From: Leucobacter sp. Ag1
Lineage (GTDB): Bacteria > Actinomycetota > Actinomycetes > Actinomycetales > Microbacteriaceae
Assembly: GCF_000980875.1 (NCBI RefSeq)
Contig: NZ_LAYO01000107.1
Location: 1-64,000 of the forward strand
DNA length: 64,000 nt
Reading direction: 5' to 3'
The notes under the pieces were generated by a model that worked only from the letters and a program-made list of their open reading frames with translations, ran no database searches and had not been told where the DNA came from. Each line of letters begins with the position of its first letter. Position 1 is the first letter of the stretch. The position numbers were made by a program, and so were the translations under genes. Of this stretch, positions 24,244 to 32,865 are shown piece by piece.

Positions 24244-26751
24244 GTGCGCAGGCCTGTGAAGAAGATCCGTCGGTACGCTCGGCGAGCCAAGATGGCGGTG
24301 ACCGCCGAGCGGATCGCCCTCCAGCGACGCCGCCCCATCCAGCCCGACGTGGTGCTCTACGAGTCCTTCGCCGGCAACGGAGTCCTCTGCAACCCGGAGG
24401 CGATCTTCCGCGAGCTGCTCGACGATCCGAAGCACGCCCGCCTCTCGCACGTCTGGGCGATCTCCGACCCGACCGTGCTCGCCCGCTTCGAAGCCGAGTT
24501 CGGCGACCACCCCCGGGTGTCCGCCGTGCGCCGCGGCGGCGTCGAGTACTGGCGCGCGCTGTCGACCTCCGGCTTCCTCGTGAACAACGCCACGTTCCCG
24601 CCGGCGTTCGGCAAGCGCACCGGCCAGGTCTACCTCAACACCTGGCACGGCACCCCGCTGAAGCTCATGGGCTTCGACATGCCCGACGGGGCCCACCAGT
24701 CCGCGAACACGCTGCGCAACTTCCTCAGCGCCGACTTCCTCCTCGCCGCGAACCCGTTCATGGCCGAGCGCATGTACGAGCAGTCCTACCGCCTCACCAA
24801 CGTCTACGGCGGCGAGCTGATCGAAGAGGGCTACCCGCGCATCGACCGCCAGCGCCTGAACCCCGAGCAGCTGGCCGAGGTCCGCGCGGAGCTCCGCCGT
24901 TCCGGTCTCGACATCCGCGAGCGCCGGGTCGTGCTCTACGCGCCCACCTGGCGCGGCGCCTCCTTCGGATCCCCCGAGGACAACATCGATGCGCTCGTCG
25001 CCGACGCGACCGCCATGCAGGCCGCGCTCGGGGACGACGAGGTCCTGCTGCTCAAGACCCACCAGGTCGTGCACGGCTTCGCCGAGGATCGTCCGGAGCT
25101 GCGCCGCATGCTGGTGCCGAACAGCATCCCGACGAACGTCATGCTGGGAGCGGCCGACGCGCTCGTCACCGACTACTCCTCGATCTTCTTCGACTTCCTG
25201 GCGACCGGTCGCCCCATCGTCTTCTTCACCCCCGATGCCGACGACTACGCCGACACCCGCGGCACCTACATGCCGCTCGACGAGCTGCCGGGGCCCGTCA
25301 CCGCGGACCCCGCCGAGGCCGTCGCGCACGTCGCTCGCCTGCTCGGGCCGGCCGACGGCTCCGCACCGGAGTCCCACGAGCGCTACGCCGAGTGGGCCGA
25401 GCGCTTCACCCCGTTCGAGGACGGCGAGGCGACCCGACGGGTCATCGACATCGTCTTCGGCGGGGAGCGCGAGGGGTACCGCGTGCGCCGCGCTCGTACC
25501 GACGGACGCAAGCGCCTGATGTTCTACCTGGGCGGCATGCGTTCGAACGGCATCACGAGCTCGGCCATGAACATGCTGAGCCGTATCGACCACGACCGCT
25601 ACGACGTGACGGCGCTCACGCCCTACTTCAAGGCCGCGACGCCGCGCGCCAACCAGGATCGGATCGATCCCCGCGTGCGTCTGGTCATGCGCATGGGCGG
25701 TATGAACGGCTCGAAGTTCTTCCAGCTCCGCCGCCGTGTGCGCGACCTCGCCTCGATCCCGCTCCTGCCCGGCAACGAGCAGTGGCACGACTCGCTCTGG
25801 AAGGACGAGTGGCACCGGATCTTCGGTTCCTCGCGGTTCGACTGGGTCGCGGACTTCAGCGGATACAGCCCGTTCTGGGCGAACCTGCTCCTGCAGGCCC
25901 CCGACACGCCCCGCGCCATCTGGCTGCACAACGAGATGGCTTCCGACCGCATGCGGACCGTCGGCGGTCGCCGCCCCATGCAGCGCTCCCTCGGTCTGGT
26001 GTTCCGCCTCTACCGCGGGTTCGACGCGCTCGTCTCGGTCTCCCCGCGACTCACGGAGGTCAATCGCCGCGAGCTCGCGGAGTTCGCCCCGCCGTCGCAC
26101 TTCACCACCGTGCGCAACTTCCCCGCGACCTCGGCGATGCCCTCGCCCGAGCACCGCATCTCCGACCTGCTCTGGGAGGACGAGGAGCCGCCGGTGTGGA
26201 TGCGGGAACTCGAGAACGCGGAGCGCACCACGAAGTGGTTCATCTCGGTCGGGCGCCTCTCGCCCGAGAAGAACCACGCCCGGCTGATCCGCTCGTTCGC
26301 CGAGGTCCACGCCGAGGATCCCTCGGCCCGCCTGCTCATCGTGGGCGGCGGCCCGCTGCAGTCAGCCCTCGCCGCGCAGATCGTCGAGGCCGGCCTGCAG
26401 GACGCCGCGTTCCTCGCCGGTCGACGGAACCAGCCCGTCTCGCTCCTCGTCGCGGCCGACTGCTTCGTCCTCTCGAGCAACTACGAGGGCCAGCCGATGG
26501 TGCTCCTCGAGGCCGCCCTGTGCGGGCTCCCGATCGTATCCACCGCGTTCGCCTCGGTCGAGGACGCACTGCCGGAGCCGACGATCCGCGTCGTCGACAC
26601 CGACGACGCGGCGCTGCGCGACGGCATGCTCGCCTATCTGCGCGGCGAGGTGCCGCCGAGCCGCCTCGAGTTCGACGACTACGTCGCCGACGTCAGCGTC
26701 GAGCTCGAGCGGGTGCTCGAGCTCGGCGACCCCGCGACCCCGACCGTCTGA
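24244..26751 (+). CDS. Fused CDP-glycerol glycerophosphotransferase-like and GT4 glycosyltransferase
   Basis: 835 aa. Residues 35-400 match the CDP-glycerol:poly(glycerophosphate) transferase family (TagB/TagF): YLNTWHGTPLKLMGFDM, VVLYAPTWRG, LLLKTHQVVH and ALVTDYSSIFFDFL. Residues 425-835 form a GT-B family 4 glycosyltransferase: LMFYLGGMRSNGITSSAMNM, ISVGRLSPEKNHARLIRSF, LIVGGGPLQSAL and NYEGQPMVLLEAALCGLPIV. It probably builds a teichoic-acid-like or other cell-envelope glycopolymer; no polymer cluster is nearby, so the product is open. The GTG at 24244 follows TAATCT by 6 nt. Unlinked in strand spacing from trpF (83 bp gap). Confidence 0.88.
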   Translation: MRRPVKKIRRYARRAKMAVTAERIALQRRRPIQPDVVLYESFAGNGVLCNPEAIFRELLDDPKHARLSHVWAISDPTVLARFEAEFGDHPRVSAVRRGGVEYWRALSTSGFLVNNATFPPAFGKRTGQVYLNTWHGTPLKLMGFDMPDGAHQSANTLRNFLSADFLLAANPFMAERMYEQSYRLTNVYGGELIEEGYPRIDRQRLNPEQLAEVRAELRRSGLDIRERRVVLYAPTWRGASFGSPEDNIDALVADATAMQAALGDDEVLLLKTHQVVHGFAEDRPELRRMLVPNSIPTNVMLGAADALVTDYSSIFFDFLATGRPIVFFTPDADDYADTRGTYMPLDELPGPVTADPAEAVAHVARLLGPADGSAPESHERYAEWAERFTPFEDGEATRRVIDIVFGGEREGYRVRRARTDGRKRLMFYLGGMRSNGITSSAMNMLSRIDHDRYDVTALTPYFKAATPRANQDRIDPRVRLVMRMGGMNGSKFFQLRRRVRDLASIPLLPGNEQWHDSLWKDEWHRIFGSSRFDWVADFSGYSPFWANLLLQAPDTPRAIWLHNEMASDRMRTVGGRRPMQRSLGLVFRLYRGFDALVSVSPRLTEVNRRELAEFAPPSHFTTVRNFPATSAMPSPEHRISDLLWEDEEPPVWMRELENAERTTKWFISVGRLSPEKNHARLIRSFAEVHAEDPSARLLIVGGGPLQSALAAQIVEAGLQDAAFLAGRRNQPVSLLVAADCFVLSSNYEGQPMVLLEAALCGLPIVSTAFASVEDALPEPTIRVVDTDDAALRDGMLAYLRGEVPPSRLEFDDYVADVSVELERVLELGDPATPTV

Positions 26752-26834
26752 GCGCGAGCAGGCCGGGCCGCGGTCGGCGCCCGGCTCGGCGGGCTACCAT
26801 GGCAGCAGCATCGGGACTTCGGGAGGATTCGAGC

Positions 26835-27443
26835 GTGTACGTCAAGATCTGCGGACTCACCACCGCCGAAGCCGCGACGCGCGCGGCCGACCTCGGCGCG
26901 GACGCCGTGGGCGTGGTGATGAGCGAGCCGAGTCCGCGGCACGCCTCTCCCGAACAGGCGCGCGCCGTGCTCGACGCGGTCGCGGATCGCCCCGTGGACA
27001 CCGTTCTCGTCGTTCGCGAGATGCCGGTCGGACAGGCCGTCGAGACGGTCGAGGCGCTCGGCTTCGACGTGCTGCAGCTGCACGGCCGCTATTCCGACGA
27101 CGACTTCGCACTGGCTGTCGCGCGACTCCCGCGCGTCTGGCGCGCGACGTCCCTCGCCCGCGAGCCCGAGCTCCGGGCCGGCGAGCACGGCGAGGAACTC
27201 GTGCTGCTCGACGGCGCACGCGCAGGCTCCGGAGAGACCTGGGATCTCGGCGCTATCGATCGCGAGCGCCTCGGCGAGCACTGGATCCTCGCGGGCGGCC
27301 TCGCCCCCGAGAACGTCGCGGCCGCGATCCACGAGGTCGCGCCGTGGGGCGTCGACGTCTCGAGCGGCGTCGAGTCGTCCGCTCCCGGGGTCAAGGATCT
27401 CGACGCGATCGAGCGCTTCGTGCGCGCCGCGCGCGACGCCTGA
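26835..27443 (+). CDS. trpF: Phosphoribosylanthranilate isomerase
   Basis: 202 aa TIM barrel for the third step of tryptophan synthesis. Signatures are VYVKICGLTTAEAA (catalytic Cys), VLQLHGRY, ILAGGLAPENVAA and WGVDVSSGVESSAPGVKD (catalytic Asp and phosphate loop). I choose the GTG at 26835 because GGAGG lies 8 nt upstream; an in-frame ATG at 26799 would add 12 unsupported residues. It stands alone here; the only other trp gene in the window, trpD, is 1.5 kb away on the other strand. Confidence 0.93.
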   Translation: MYVKICGLTTAEAATRAADLGADAVGVVMSEPSPRHASPEQARAVLDAVADRPVDTVLVVREMPVGQAVETVEALGFDVLQLHGRYSDDDFALAVARLPRVWRATSLAREPELRAGEHGEELVLLDGARAGSGETWDLGAIDRERLGEHWILAGGLAPENVAAAIHEVAPWGVDVSSGVESSAPGVKDLDAIERFVRAARDA

Positions 27444-27472
27444 GCCGCGCGGCGGGCTTCGCGATCCGATCC

Positions 27473-27517
27473 GTGGTCCATCGCGAAACGCGCGGACTGG
27501 ACCACGACCTGGACCAG
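27473..27517. promoter_or_regulatory. Operator-like TGGWCCA repeats upstream of pdxY
   Basis: Three copies lie in 45 bp: GTGGTCCA (27473-27480), TGGACCAC (27498-27505) and TGGACCAG (27510-27517). The first two form a perfect 8-bp inverted repeat; the second and third are direct repeats with a 12-bp period. One inverted plus direct half-sites is the arrangement described for MocR/PdxR operators, and the core resembles the AAAGTGGWCTA-type PdxR box of Corynebacterium. Assignment to PdxR is inference. Confidence 0.5.
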
Positions 27518-27534
27518 TGCCAGGATCGAGGACT

Positions 27535-28386
27535 ATGAAGGTCCTCTCCATCCAGTCCTCCGTCGCATACGGCCACGTCGGCAACTCGGCCGCGGTCTTC
27601 CCCCTGCAGCGCATGGGGATCGAGGTGATGCCGGTGTACACGGTGCATTTCTCGAACCACACCGGCTACGGCGCCTGGCGCGGCCCGCTGCTCAGCGGAA
27701 CCGACGTGCGCGAGGTCGTCACCGGGATCGAGGAGCGGGGCGGTCTCGACGACGTCGACATCGTGCTCTCGGGCTACCAGGGAGCCGACGACATCGGCGA
27801 TGCCATCCTCGATGCCGTCGACCGCGTGAAGCGCCGCAACCCCGCAGCCGTCTACGCCTGCGATCCCGTGCTCGGCAACGCGACTTCGGGCTGCTTCGTG
27901 AAGCCCGAGGTGCAGGAGCTGATCCGGGATCGGGTCGTTCCGCACGCGGACCTGCTCACCCCGAACCAGTTCGAGCTCGGCTTCCTCACCGGCACCGACC
28001 CGCGGACGATCGACGAGACGCTCGACGCCGTCGAGCTGCTGCGCGCGCAGGGCCCCCGCACGGTCCTCGTCACGAGCGTCGAGCGACCCGACCGTCCCGC
28101 CGACACGATCGAGATGCTCGCCGTCGGAGAGTCCGGCGCATGGATCGTGCAGACGCAGCACCTGCCCTTCCACGCCAACGGCTCCGGCGACGTGACCGCG
28201 GCGCTGTTCTCCGCGCACTTCCAGCGCACCGGCGACCTGGCGTTCGCGCTCGAGCGCTCGGCCGCAAGCGTCTACGGCCTCCTCAAGAACACGCTTGAGT
28301 CGGGTCAGCGCGAGCTGCAGCTGGTCGAGTCTCAGGAGGAGTACGTCGCCCCGACCGCGTCCTTCACCGCGCAGCGCCTGCGCTGA
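27535..28386 (+). CDS. pdxY: Pyridoxal kinase
   Basis: 283 aa, ribokinase-like fold; phosphorylates pyridoxal to PLP in the vitamin B6 salvage route. Motifs are MKVLSIQSSVAYGHVGNSAA, VYTVHFSNHTGYGAWRG, YACDPVLGN, LLTPNQFELGFLTG and the catalytic anion-hole HANGSGDVTAALF. The ATG at 27535 has GAGGA two bases upstream. It sits directly behind the three-copy operator-like motif and 18 bp from it, so it is probably repressed or activated by a PLP-sensing regulator. Confidence 0.94.
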   Translation: MKVLSIQSSVAYGHVGNSAAVFPLQRMGIEVMPVYTVHFSNHTGYGAWRGPLLSGTDVREVVTGIEERGGLDDVDIVLSGYQGADDIGDAILDAVDRVKRRNPAAVYACDPVLGNATSGCFVKPEVQELIRDRVVPHADLLTPNQFELGFLTGTDPRTIDETLDAVELLRAQGPRTVLVTSVERPDRPADTIEMLAVGESGAWIVQTQHLPFHANGSGDVTAALFSAHFQRTGDLAFALERSAASVYGLLKNTLESGQRELQLVESQEEYVAPTASFTAQRLR

Positions 28387-28446
28387 CCGCGCCCGTGCGG
28401 GGCCGCGGGGCTCCTGCCCGTCGCAGGTCCCGCACGCCGGGGTCGC

Positions 28447-28953
28447 TCAGGCAGTGATCGCCGCCGAGCGTGCGTCGAGCACCCGACGCAAATCTTCGGG
28501 GGCGAGTTCGAGGTCGAAGCCCCGCCGCCCACCCGAGACGAGCACGGTCCCGTGATCCCACGCGCTCTCGTCGATCACCGTCGGCACGGGCGTTCGCTGC
28601 CCGATCGGACTGATCCCGCCGACCACGTACCCCGTGCGCCGCTCGGCGAACGCGGGATCCGCGAGCTCGATCCCCTTCTCACCGAGCACCGCGCCCAGTT
28701 CGTGGGTGGATAACCGTCGCTCCACCGGGATCACCGCGCAGGCGGCGCCGCTGCGGTTCCGCTCGGACGGCGCGAACCGCACGATGAGCGTCTTGAACAC
28801 CCGCTCCGCCTGCACTCCGAGCAGTTCGACCGCCTCCGCCCCGTAGTCGGTCGTGCGCGGATCGTGCGAATAGACCCTCGGCTCGAACGCGACCCCCGCG
28901 TTCTGCAGCGCGCGGGTCGCCGGAGTCGCGGGCACGCGGTTCGATCTGGCCAC
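28447..28953 (-). CDS. ybaK: YbaK/EbsC-type Cys-tRNA(Pro) deacylase
   Basis: 168 aa. Trans-editing protein that removes Cys or Ala mischarged on tRNA(Pro). The YbaK core is visible: TPATRALQNAGVAFEPRVYS, AERVFKTLIVRF with the catalytic Lys, then VVGGISPIGQRTPVPTVID and the closing GRRGFDLELAPEDLRRVL. Starts at ATG 28953, 33 bp after the trpD stop (28987), so it is possibly co-transcribed with trpD. Confidence 0.93.
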   Translation of the reverse strand: MARSNRVPATPATRALQNAGVAFEPRVYSHDPRTTDYGAEAVELLGVQAERVFKTLIVRFAPSERNRSGAACAVIPVERRLSTHELGAVLGEKGIELADPAFAERRTGYVVGGISPIGQRTPVPTVIDESAWDHGTVLVSGGRRGFDLELAPEDLRRVLDARSAAITA

Positions 28954-28986
28954 GGGGTCCTTCGCGGTGCGTCGACGGAGCCGCCG

Positions 28987-30048
28987 TCAGGCGGCGGCCT
29001 CGCTGGTCGCGCTCGCCCAGGCGTCGAGCTTCGCCGCGGCGGCGCCCGAGTCGATCGCGCGCTCGGCGTTGCCGATCTGCTCGGCGAGCCGCTCGAGGAT
29101 CGGACGATCGACGGACTCGGGGGTCTTCGCGAGGTCGAATGCGACGAGCCCCGCCGCGGCGTTGAGCACCGCGATGTCGCGGACCGGTCCGCGCTCGCCC
29201 GCGAGGACGCGCCGCACCGTGTCGGCGTTCTCCTCGGGAGTGCCGCCGACCAGGTCCTCGATGCGCGCACGCGCGATCCCGAGGTCGCGCGGGTCGAGGT
29301 CGTGCTCGGTCATGCTGCCGCGGCTCACCTCCCAGATCCGGGAGTGCCCCGTCGTCGTGAGCTCGTCGAGCCCGTCGTCGCCGCGGAACACGAGGGCAGA
29401 GGCGCCGCGGATCTGGAAGACGCCGGCGATCAGCGGAGCGCGCTCCACGTCCGCCACGCCGACCGCCGAGGCCTCCGGGCGCACGGGGTTGCACAGCGGT
29501 CCGAGGAAGTTGAAGACGGTGGGGATCCCGATCTCGGCGCGGACCGGCGCCACGTGCCGGAACCCGGTATGGAACTTCGCCGCGTGCACGAACGCGATCC
29601 CGGAGCGGTCGAACGCCGCGCGCAGCTGCTCGGGCTCGAGCATCAGCTGGACGCCCAGGGCGCCCAGCACATCGGAGGAACCGGACTTGCTGCTCGCGGC
29701 GCGGTTCCCGTGCTTCACCACGGGCACCCCCGCGGACGCGGCGATCAGGGAGGCCATGGTCGACACGTTGACGGTCCCGAAGCGGTCGCCGCCCGTGCCG
29801 ACGATGTCGAGCGACATCGCGGGCAGGTCGATCGGCTGGGCCGCGTCGAGGATCGCGTCGCGGAAGCCGACGATCTCGTCGACCGTGACGCCCTTCGACT
29901 GCAGCGCGACCAGGAACGCGCCCATCTGCCCCTGCGTCGCGGTGCCGGCCATGAACTCGGCCATGGCCCACTCGGCCTGCGACACGCTGAGGTCGTCCCC
30001 CGAGAGGAGGGAAGTGAGCACGGTCGGCCAGGTGCGTTCGTCGATCAT
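28987..30048 (-). CDS. trpD: Anthranilate phosphoribosyltransferase
   Basis: 353 aa. Joins anthranilate with PRPP. The glycine-rich PRPP site is VGTGGDRFGTVNVSTMAS, with KHGNRAASSKSGSSDVLGALG and the second metal site HDLDPRDLGIAR. The N-terminal helical domain LTSLLSGDDLSVSQAEWAMAEFMAG is standard. The ATG at 30048 lies 6 nt after a minus-strand TAGGAT with no Shine-Dalgarno, so it is probably leaderless. It is divergent from ctaE, an arrangement often seen in actinobacteria. Confidence 0.96.
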   Translation of the reverse strand: MIDERTWPTVLTSLLSGDDLSVSQAEWAMAEFMAGTATQGQMGAFLVALQSKGVTVDEIVGFRDAILDAAQPIDLPAMSLDIVGTGGDRFGTVNVSTMASLIAASAGVPVVKHGNRAASSKSGSSDVLGALGVQLMLEPEQLRAAFDRSGIAFVHAAKFHTGFRHVAPVRAEIGIPTVFNFLGPLCNPVRPEASAVGVADVERAPLIAGVFQIRGASALVFRGDDGLDELTTTGHSRIWEVSRGSMTEHDLDPRDLGIARARIEDLVGGTPEENADTVRRVLAGERGPVRDIAVLNAAAGLVAFDLAKTPESVDRPILERLAEQIGNAERAIDSGAAAAKLDAWASATSEAAA

Positions 30049-30054
30049 GCGGCA

Positions 30055-30274
30055 ATCCTATCGGCGCGAAAACCCGCGCCCCGAAGCGGCGCGGGAGCCC
30101 GAACGGCACCGGACGCGCCGGACCGCGTCCGGCTGGTGCGCAGGATCTTCGGGCATGGGCGGCGCTGAGCGGCCAAGAACGGCTCCGAACCGCGGTAGGC
30201 TTTCGAGAGGTCTCGCCGAAAGTTCGGCACGCCGCGCTCGTGTGCGATTTCCACACCGAACTTTCAGCCATAAT
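30055..30274. promoter_or_regulatory. Divergent trpD/ctaE promoter region
   Basis: The 232-bp gap carries TAGGAT (30060-30055, minus), 6 nt before the trpD ATG, and CATAAT (30269-30274, plus), 6 nt before the ctaE GTG. Both fit leaderless transcription. No gene is seen between. -35 elements are not obvious. Confidence 0.45.
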
Positions 30275-30280
30275 GGAGAG

Positions 30281-30919
30281 GTGACTACGACCACTATGAA
30301 TACGAAGTCAGCCGTGCCCACGGTGAAGCGACCAAATATCGTCGCTGTCGGCACGATCGTGTGGCTCGGCAGCGAGGTCATGTTCTTCGCGGGCCTCTTC
30401 GCGATCTACTTCACGCTGCGGGCAATGAACCCGGAGCTGTGGGCCGAGCAGACCGAAAAGCACAACTTCACCTTCGCGCTCATCAACACGCTGATCCTGG
30501 TTGCCTCCTCGTTCACGTGCCAGGCCGGCGTCTTCGCCGCCGAGCGCATGCAGCCTCGCGCCACGGGCAAGAGCCCGCTCAAGTGGGGCGCAGTGGAGTG
30601 GTTCTACCTCACGTTCTTCATGGGCGCCATCTTCGTGGCGGGCCAGGCCTGGGAGTACGCGACGTTCGTCTCGGAGGGCGTGACCCTCGGCGGCGAAGGC
30701 GCTGACCCCTACGGTGCGGCCTTCTACATGACCACCGGCTTCCACGGAATCCACGTGTCCCTCGGCCTCATCGCCTTCCTCCTCGTGATCGGCCGCATCT
30801 ACGCGGTCAAGAACTTCACGCACAAGGAAGAGACCACGGCCGTCGTCGTGTCCTACTACTGGCACTTCGTCGACATCGTCTGGATCATCCTCTTCCTCGT
30901 CATCTACGTCCTCAAGTAA
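30281..30919 (+). CDS. ctaE: Cytochrome c oxidase subunit III
   Basis: 212 aa membrane subunit of the aa3 terminal oxidase with five to six helices, e.g. IVAVGTIVWLGSEVMFFAGLFAIYF and WEWFYLTFFMGA-like segments. The end GFHGIHVSLGLIAFLLVIGR ... SYYWHFVDIVWIILFLVIYVLK is diagnostic. The start is GTG at 30281 just behind CATAAT; the ATG at 30296 is an alternative. First gene of ctaE-qcrC-qcrA-qcrB, the conserved actinobacterial bc1-aa3 operon. Confidence 0.96.
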   Translation: MTTTTMNTKSAVPTVKRPNIVAVGTIVWLGSEVMFFAGLFAIYFTLRAMNPELWAEQTEKHNFTFALINTLILVASSFTCQAGVFAAERMQPRATGKSPLKWGAVEWFYLTFFMGAIFVAGQAWEYATFVSEGVTLGGEGADPYGAAFYMTTGFHGIHVSLGLIAFLLVIGRIYAVKNFTHKEETTAVVVSYYWHFVDIVWIILFLVIYVLK

Positions 30920-30938
30920 GGTCAGGAGCACTCGTCAC

Positions 30939-31739
30939 ATGGCTCGCGCCAAGAAGCACCTCCGCAAGTCCGGCCGTCGGCACCCGCTCGCGACCGTGGC
31001 CCTCGTCGCCATCGGTCTGCTCGTCACCGGCGGCGCGTACGCCGGGTTCAGCCAGACCTCCGCGACCGCCGAGGTCGATATGAAGGCTCCCTCGACCATC
31101 GAGGCCGGTCAGAAGCTGTTCGGCGCCAACTGCGCCACTTGCCACGGCATGAACGCACAGGGCACCAAGGACGGCCCCACCCTCGTGGGTGTGGGCGCCG
31201 CCGCCGTGCACTTCCAGGTCGGCACGGGCCGCATGCCCCTCGCCTTCCAGGGCCCGCAGGGCATGGTCAAGCCGAAGCAGTTCACCGAGGAGCAGACCCT
31301 CGAGCTCGCCGCGTACGTCGCGTCGCTGGCTCCCGGGCCCTCGATCCCCGACTCGAAGTACCTCCAGGCCGACGGCGACGCGGCCAAGGGCGGCGAGATC
31401 TTCCGCATCAACTGCGCCATGTGCCACAACGTGGCCGCGGCCGGCGGTGCGCTCACCCAGGGCAAGTTCGCGCCGAAGCTGACCGGCGTCGCACCCTCGC
31501 ACATCTACGAGGCCATGATCACCGGCCCGCAGAACATGCCCGTCTTCAACGATGCGAACATCTCCCCCCAGGAGAAGGCCGACATCATCACCTACCTGAA
31601 GTACATCGAGAACAAGCCCGCCGTCGGCGGTATCACGCTCGGTTCGATCGGCCCCGTGGCCGAGGGCCTCTTCATCTGGGTGATCGGCCTCGGCATCGTC
31701 ATCGCCTTCACCGTTTGGGTCACCGCGAAGTCGAACTGA
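30939..31739 (+). CDS. qcrC: Diheme cytochrome c subunit of the bc1 complex
   Basis: 266 aa. N-terminal anchor ATVALVAIGLLVTGGAYAGF, then two cytochrome c domains with CATCH (about residue 66) and CAMCH (about 165), and a C-terminal membrane helix (GLFIWVIGLGIVIAFTVWV). The two-heme form replaces a soluble cytochrome c and passes electrons straight to the aa3 oxidase in the actinobacterial supercomplex. AGGAG is upstream of the ATG. Faces the extracellular side. Confidence 0.97.
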   Translation: MARAKKHLRKSGRRHPLATVALVAIGLLVTGGAYAGFSQTSATAEVDMKAPSTIEAGQKLFGANCATCHGMNAQGTKDGPTLVGVGAAAVHFQVGTGRMPLAFQGPQGMVKPKQFTEEQTLELAAYVASLAPGPSIPDSKYLQADGDAAKGGEIFRINCAMCHNVAAAGGALTQGKFAPKLTGVAPSHIYEAMITGPQNMPVFNDANISPQEKADIITYLKYIENKPAVGGITLGSIGPVAEGLFIWVIGLGIVIAFTVWVTAKSN

Positions 31740-31785
31740 CGACGGACGCGGATCAGCAGTGAAACATCACGAATCAAGGAGCAAC

Positions 31786-32865
31786 ATGGCAGAGGAAGCG
31801 ATGAACAGCGGCAGCGATAGCGCCGCTGTCGCAGCCCGCAGCCACGGCGCAGCAGGTGACGTCGCGGTCGGTACCGCGGTCGTCTCCGACGACGCCGTTC
31901 AGAACCCGGGCCTTCCTGCGCACCGGAAGCGTGTCACCGACACCGATCCGAAGAAGGAGAAGCGAGCCGAGCGCATCGTCTTCACTCTCTTCTACCTGTC
32001 GATCGCGGGCAGCCTCGGCTCGGTCCTCGCCTACATGTTCTTCCCCATCGAGACCGGGGATCTCATGGCCATCCGCCTGAACACCCTGTTCGTGGGTCTG
32101 GGCATGGCGCTCGCGCTGCTCGCCGTCGGCATCGGTGCCGTCCACTGGGGCAAGGCCCTCATGGCCGACCACGAGTCGATCGACGAGCGCCACCCGGTCG
32201 CCAGCGACACCGCGACCCGCGAGGCCTCGGCCGAGGTGTTCGAGCTCGCCGACAAGGAGTCGGGCTTCTCGCGCCGTTCGCTCGTGCGCAACAGCCTCAT
32301 CGGCGCCCTGGTCGCGTTCCCCCTCCCCGGCATCACCCTGCTCCGCGGTCTCGCTCCGCAGGACAAGGATCCGGTGGAGCTGCTGAAGCACACCATGTGG
32401 GACAAGGGCGTCCGTCTCGCCCGCGACCCCTCCGGCGTCCCGATCAAGGCCTCCGACGTCACCATCGGATCGGCCTTCCACGTGATCCCCGAGAACCTGC
32501 ACGAGGCAGAGCACGTGCTCGACGAGAAGGCCAAGGCCATCGTCCTGCTCATGCGCCTCGATCCTGCGGACCTCAAGGAGCTCCCCGACCGCAAGACCTG
32601 GTCGTACAACGGCATCGTCGCGTACTCGAAGGTCTGCACCCACGTCGGTTGCCCGGTGGCGCTCTACGAGCAGCGCACCCACCACCTGCTCTGCCCCTGC
32701 CACCAGTCGCAGTTCGATGTGTCCGAGCACGCCAAGGTCATCTTCGGCCCGGCGAAGCGCCCCCTTCCCCAGCTCCCCATCACGGTGGACGAAGAGGGCT
32801 ACCTCGTCGCGCAGAGCGATTTCCATGAACCCGTCGGCCCGAGCTTCTGGGAGCGTCTCAAGTGA
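31786..32865 (+). CDS. qcrA: Rieske iron-sulfur subunit of the bc1 complex
   Basis: 359 aa with three N-terminal membrane helices, as in actinobacterial QcrA rather than the single helix of other groups. The [2Fe-2S] ligands are in KVCTHVGCPVALY and LLCPCHQSQFDVS, followed by the GPAKRPLPQLPI strand. I start at ATG 31786 because AAGGAG lies 5 nt upstream; the frame opens 9 codons earlier without a ribosome site. Its stop overlaps the qcrB GTG (GTGA). Confidence 0.96.
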   Translation: MAEEAMNSGSDSAAVAARSHGAAGDVAVGTAVVSDDAVQNPGLPAHRKRVTDTDPKKEKRAERIVFTLFYLSIAGSLGSVLAYMFFPIETGDLMAIRLNTLFVGLGMALALLAVGIGAVHWGKALMADHESIDERHPVASDTATREASAEVFELADKESGFSRRSLVRNSLIGALVAFPLPGITLLRGLAPQDKDPVELLKHTMWDKGVRLARDPSGVPIKASDVTIGSAFHVIPENLHEAEHVLDEKAKAIVLLMRLDPADLKELPDRKTWSYNGIVAYSKVCTHVGCPVALYEQRTHHLLCPCHQSQFDVSEHAKVIFGPAKRPLPQLPITVDEEGYLVAQSDFHEPVGPSFWERLK

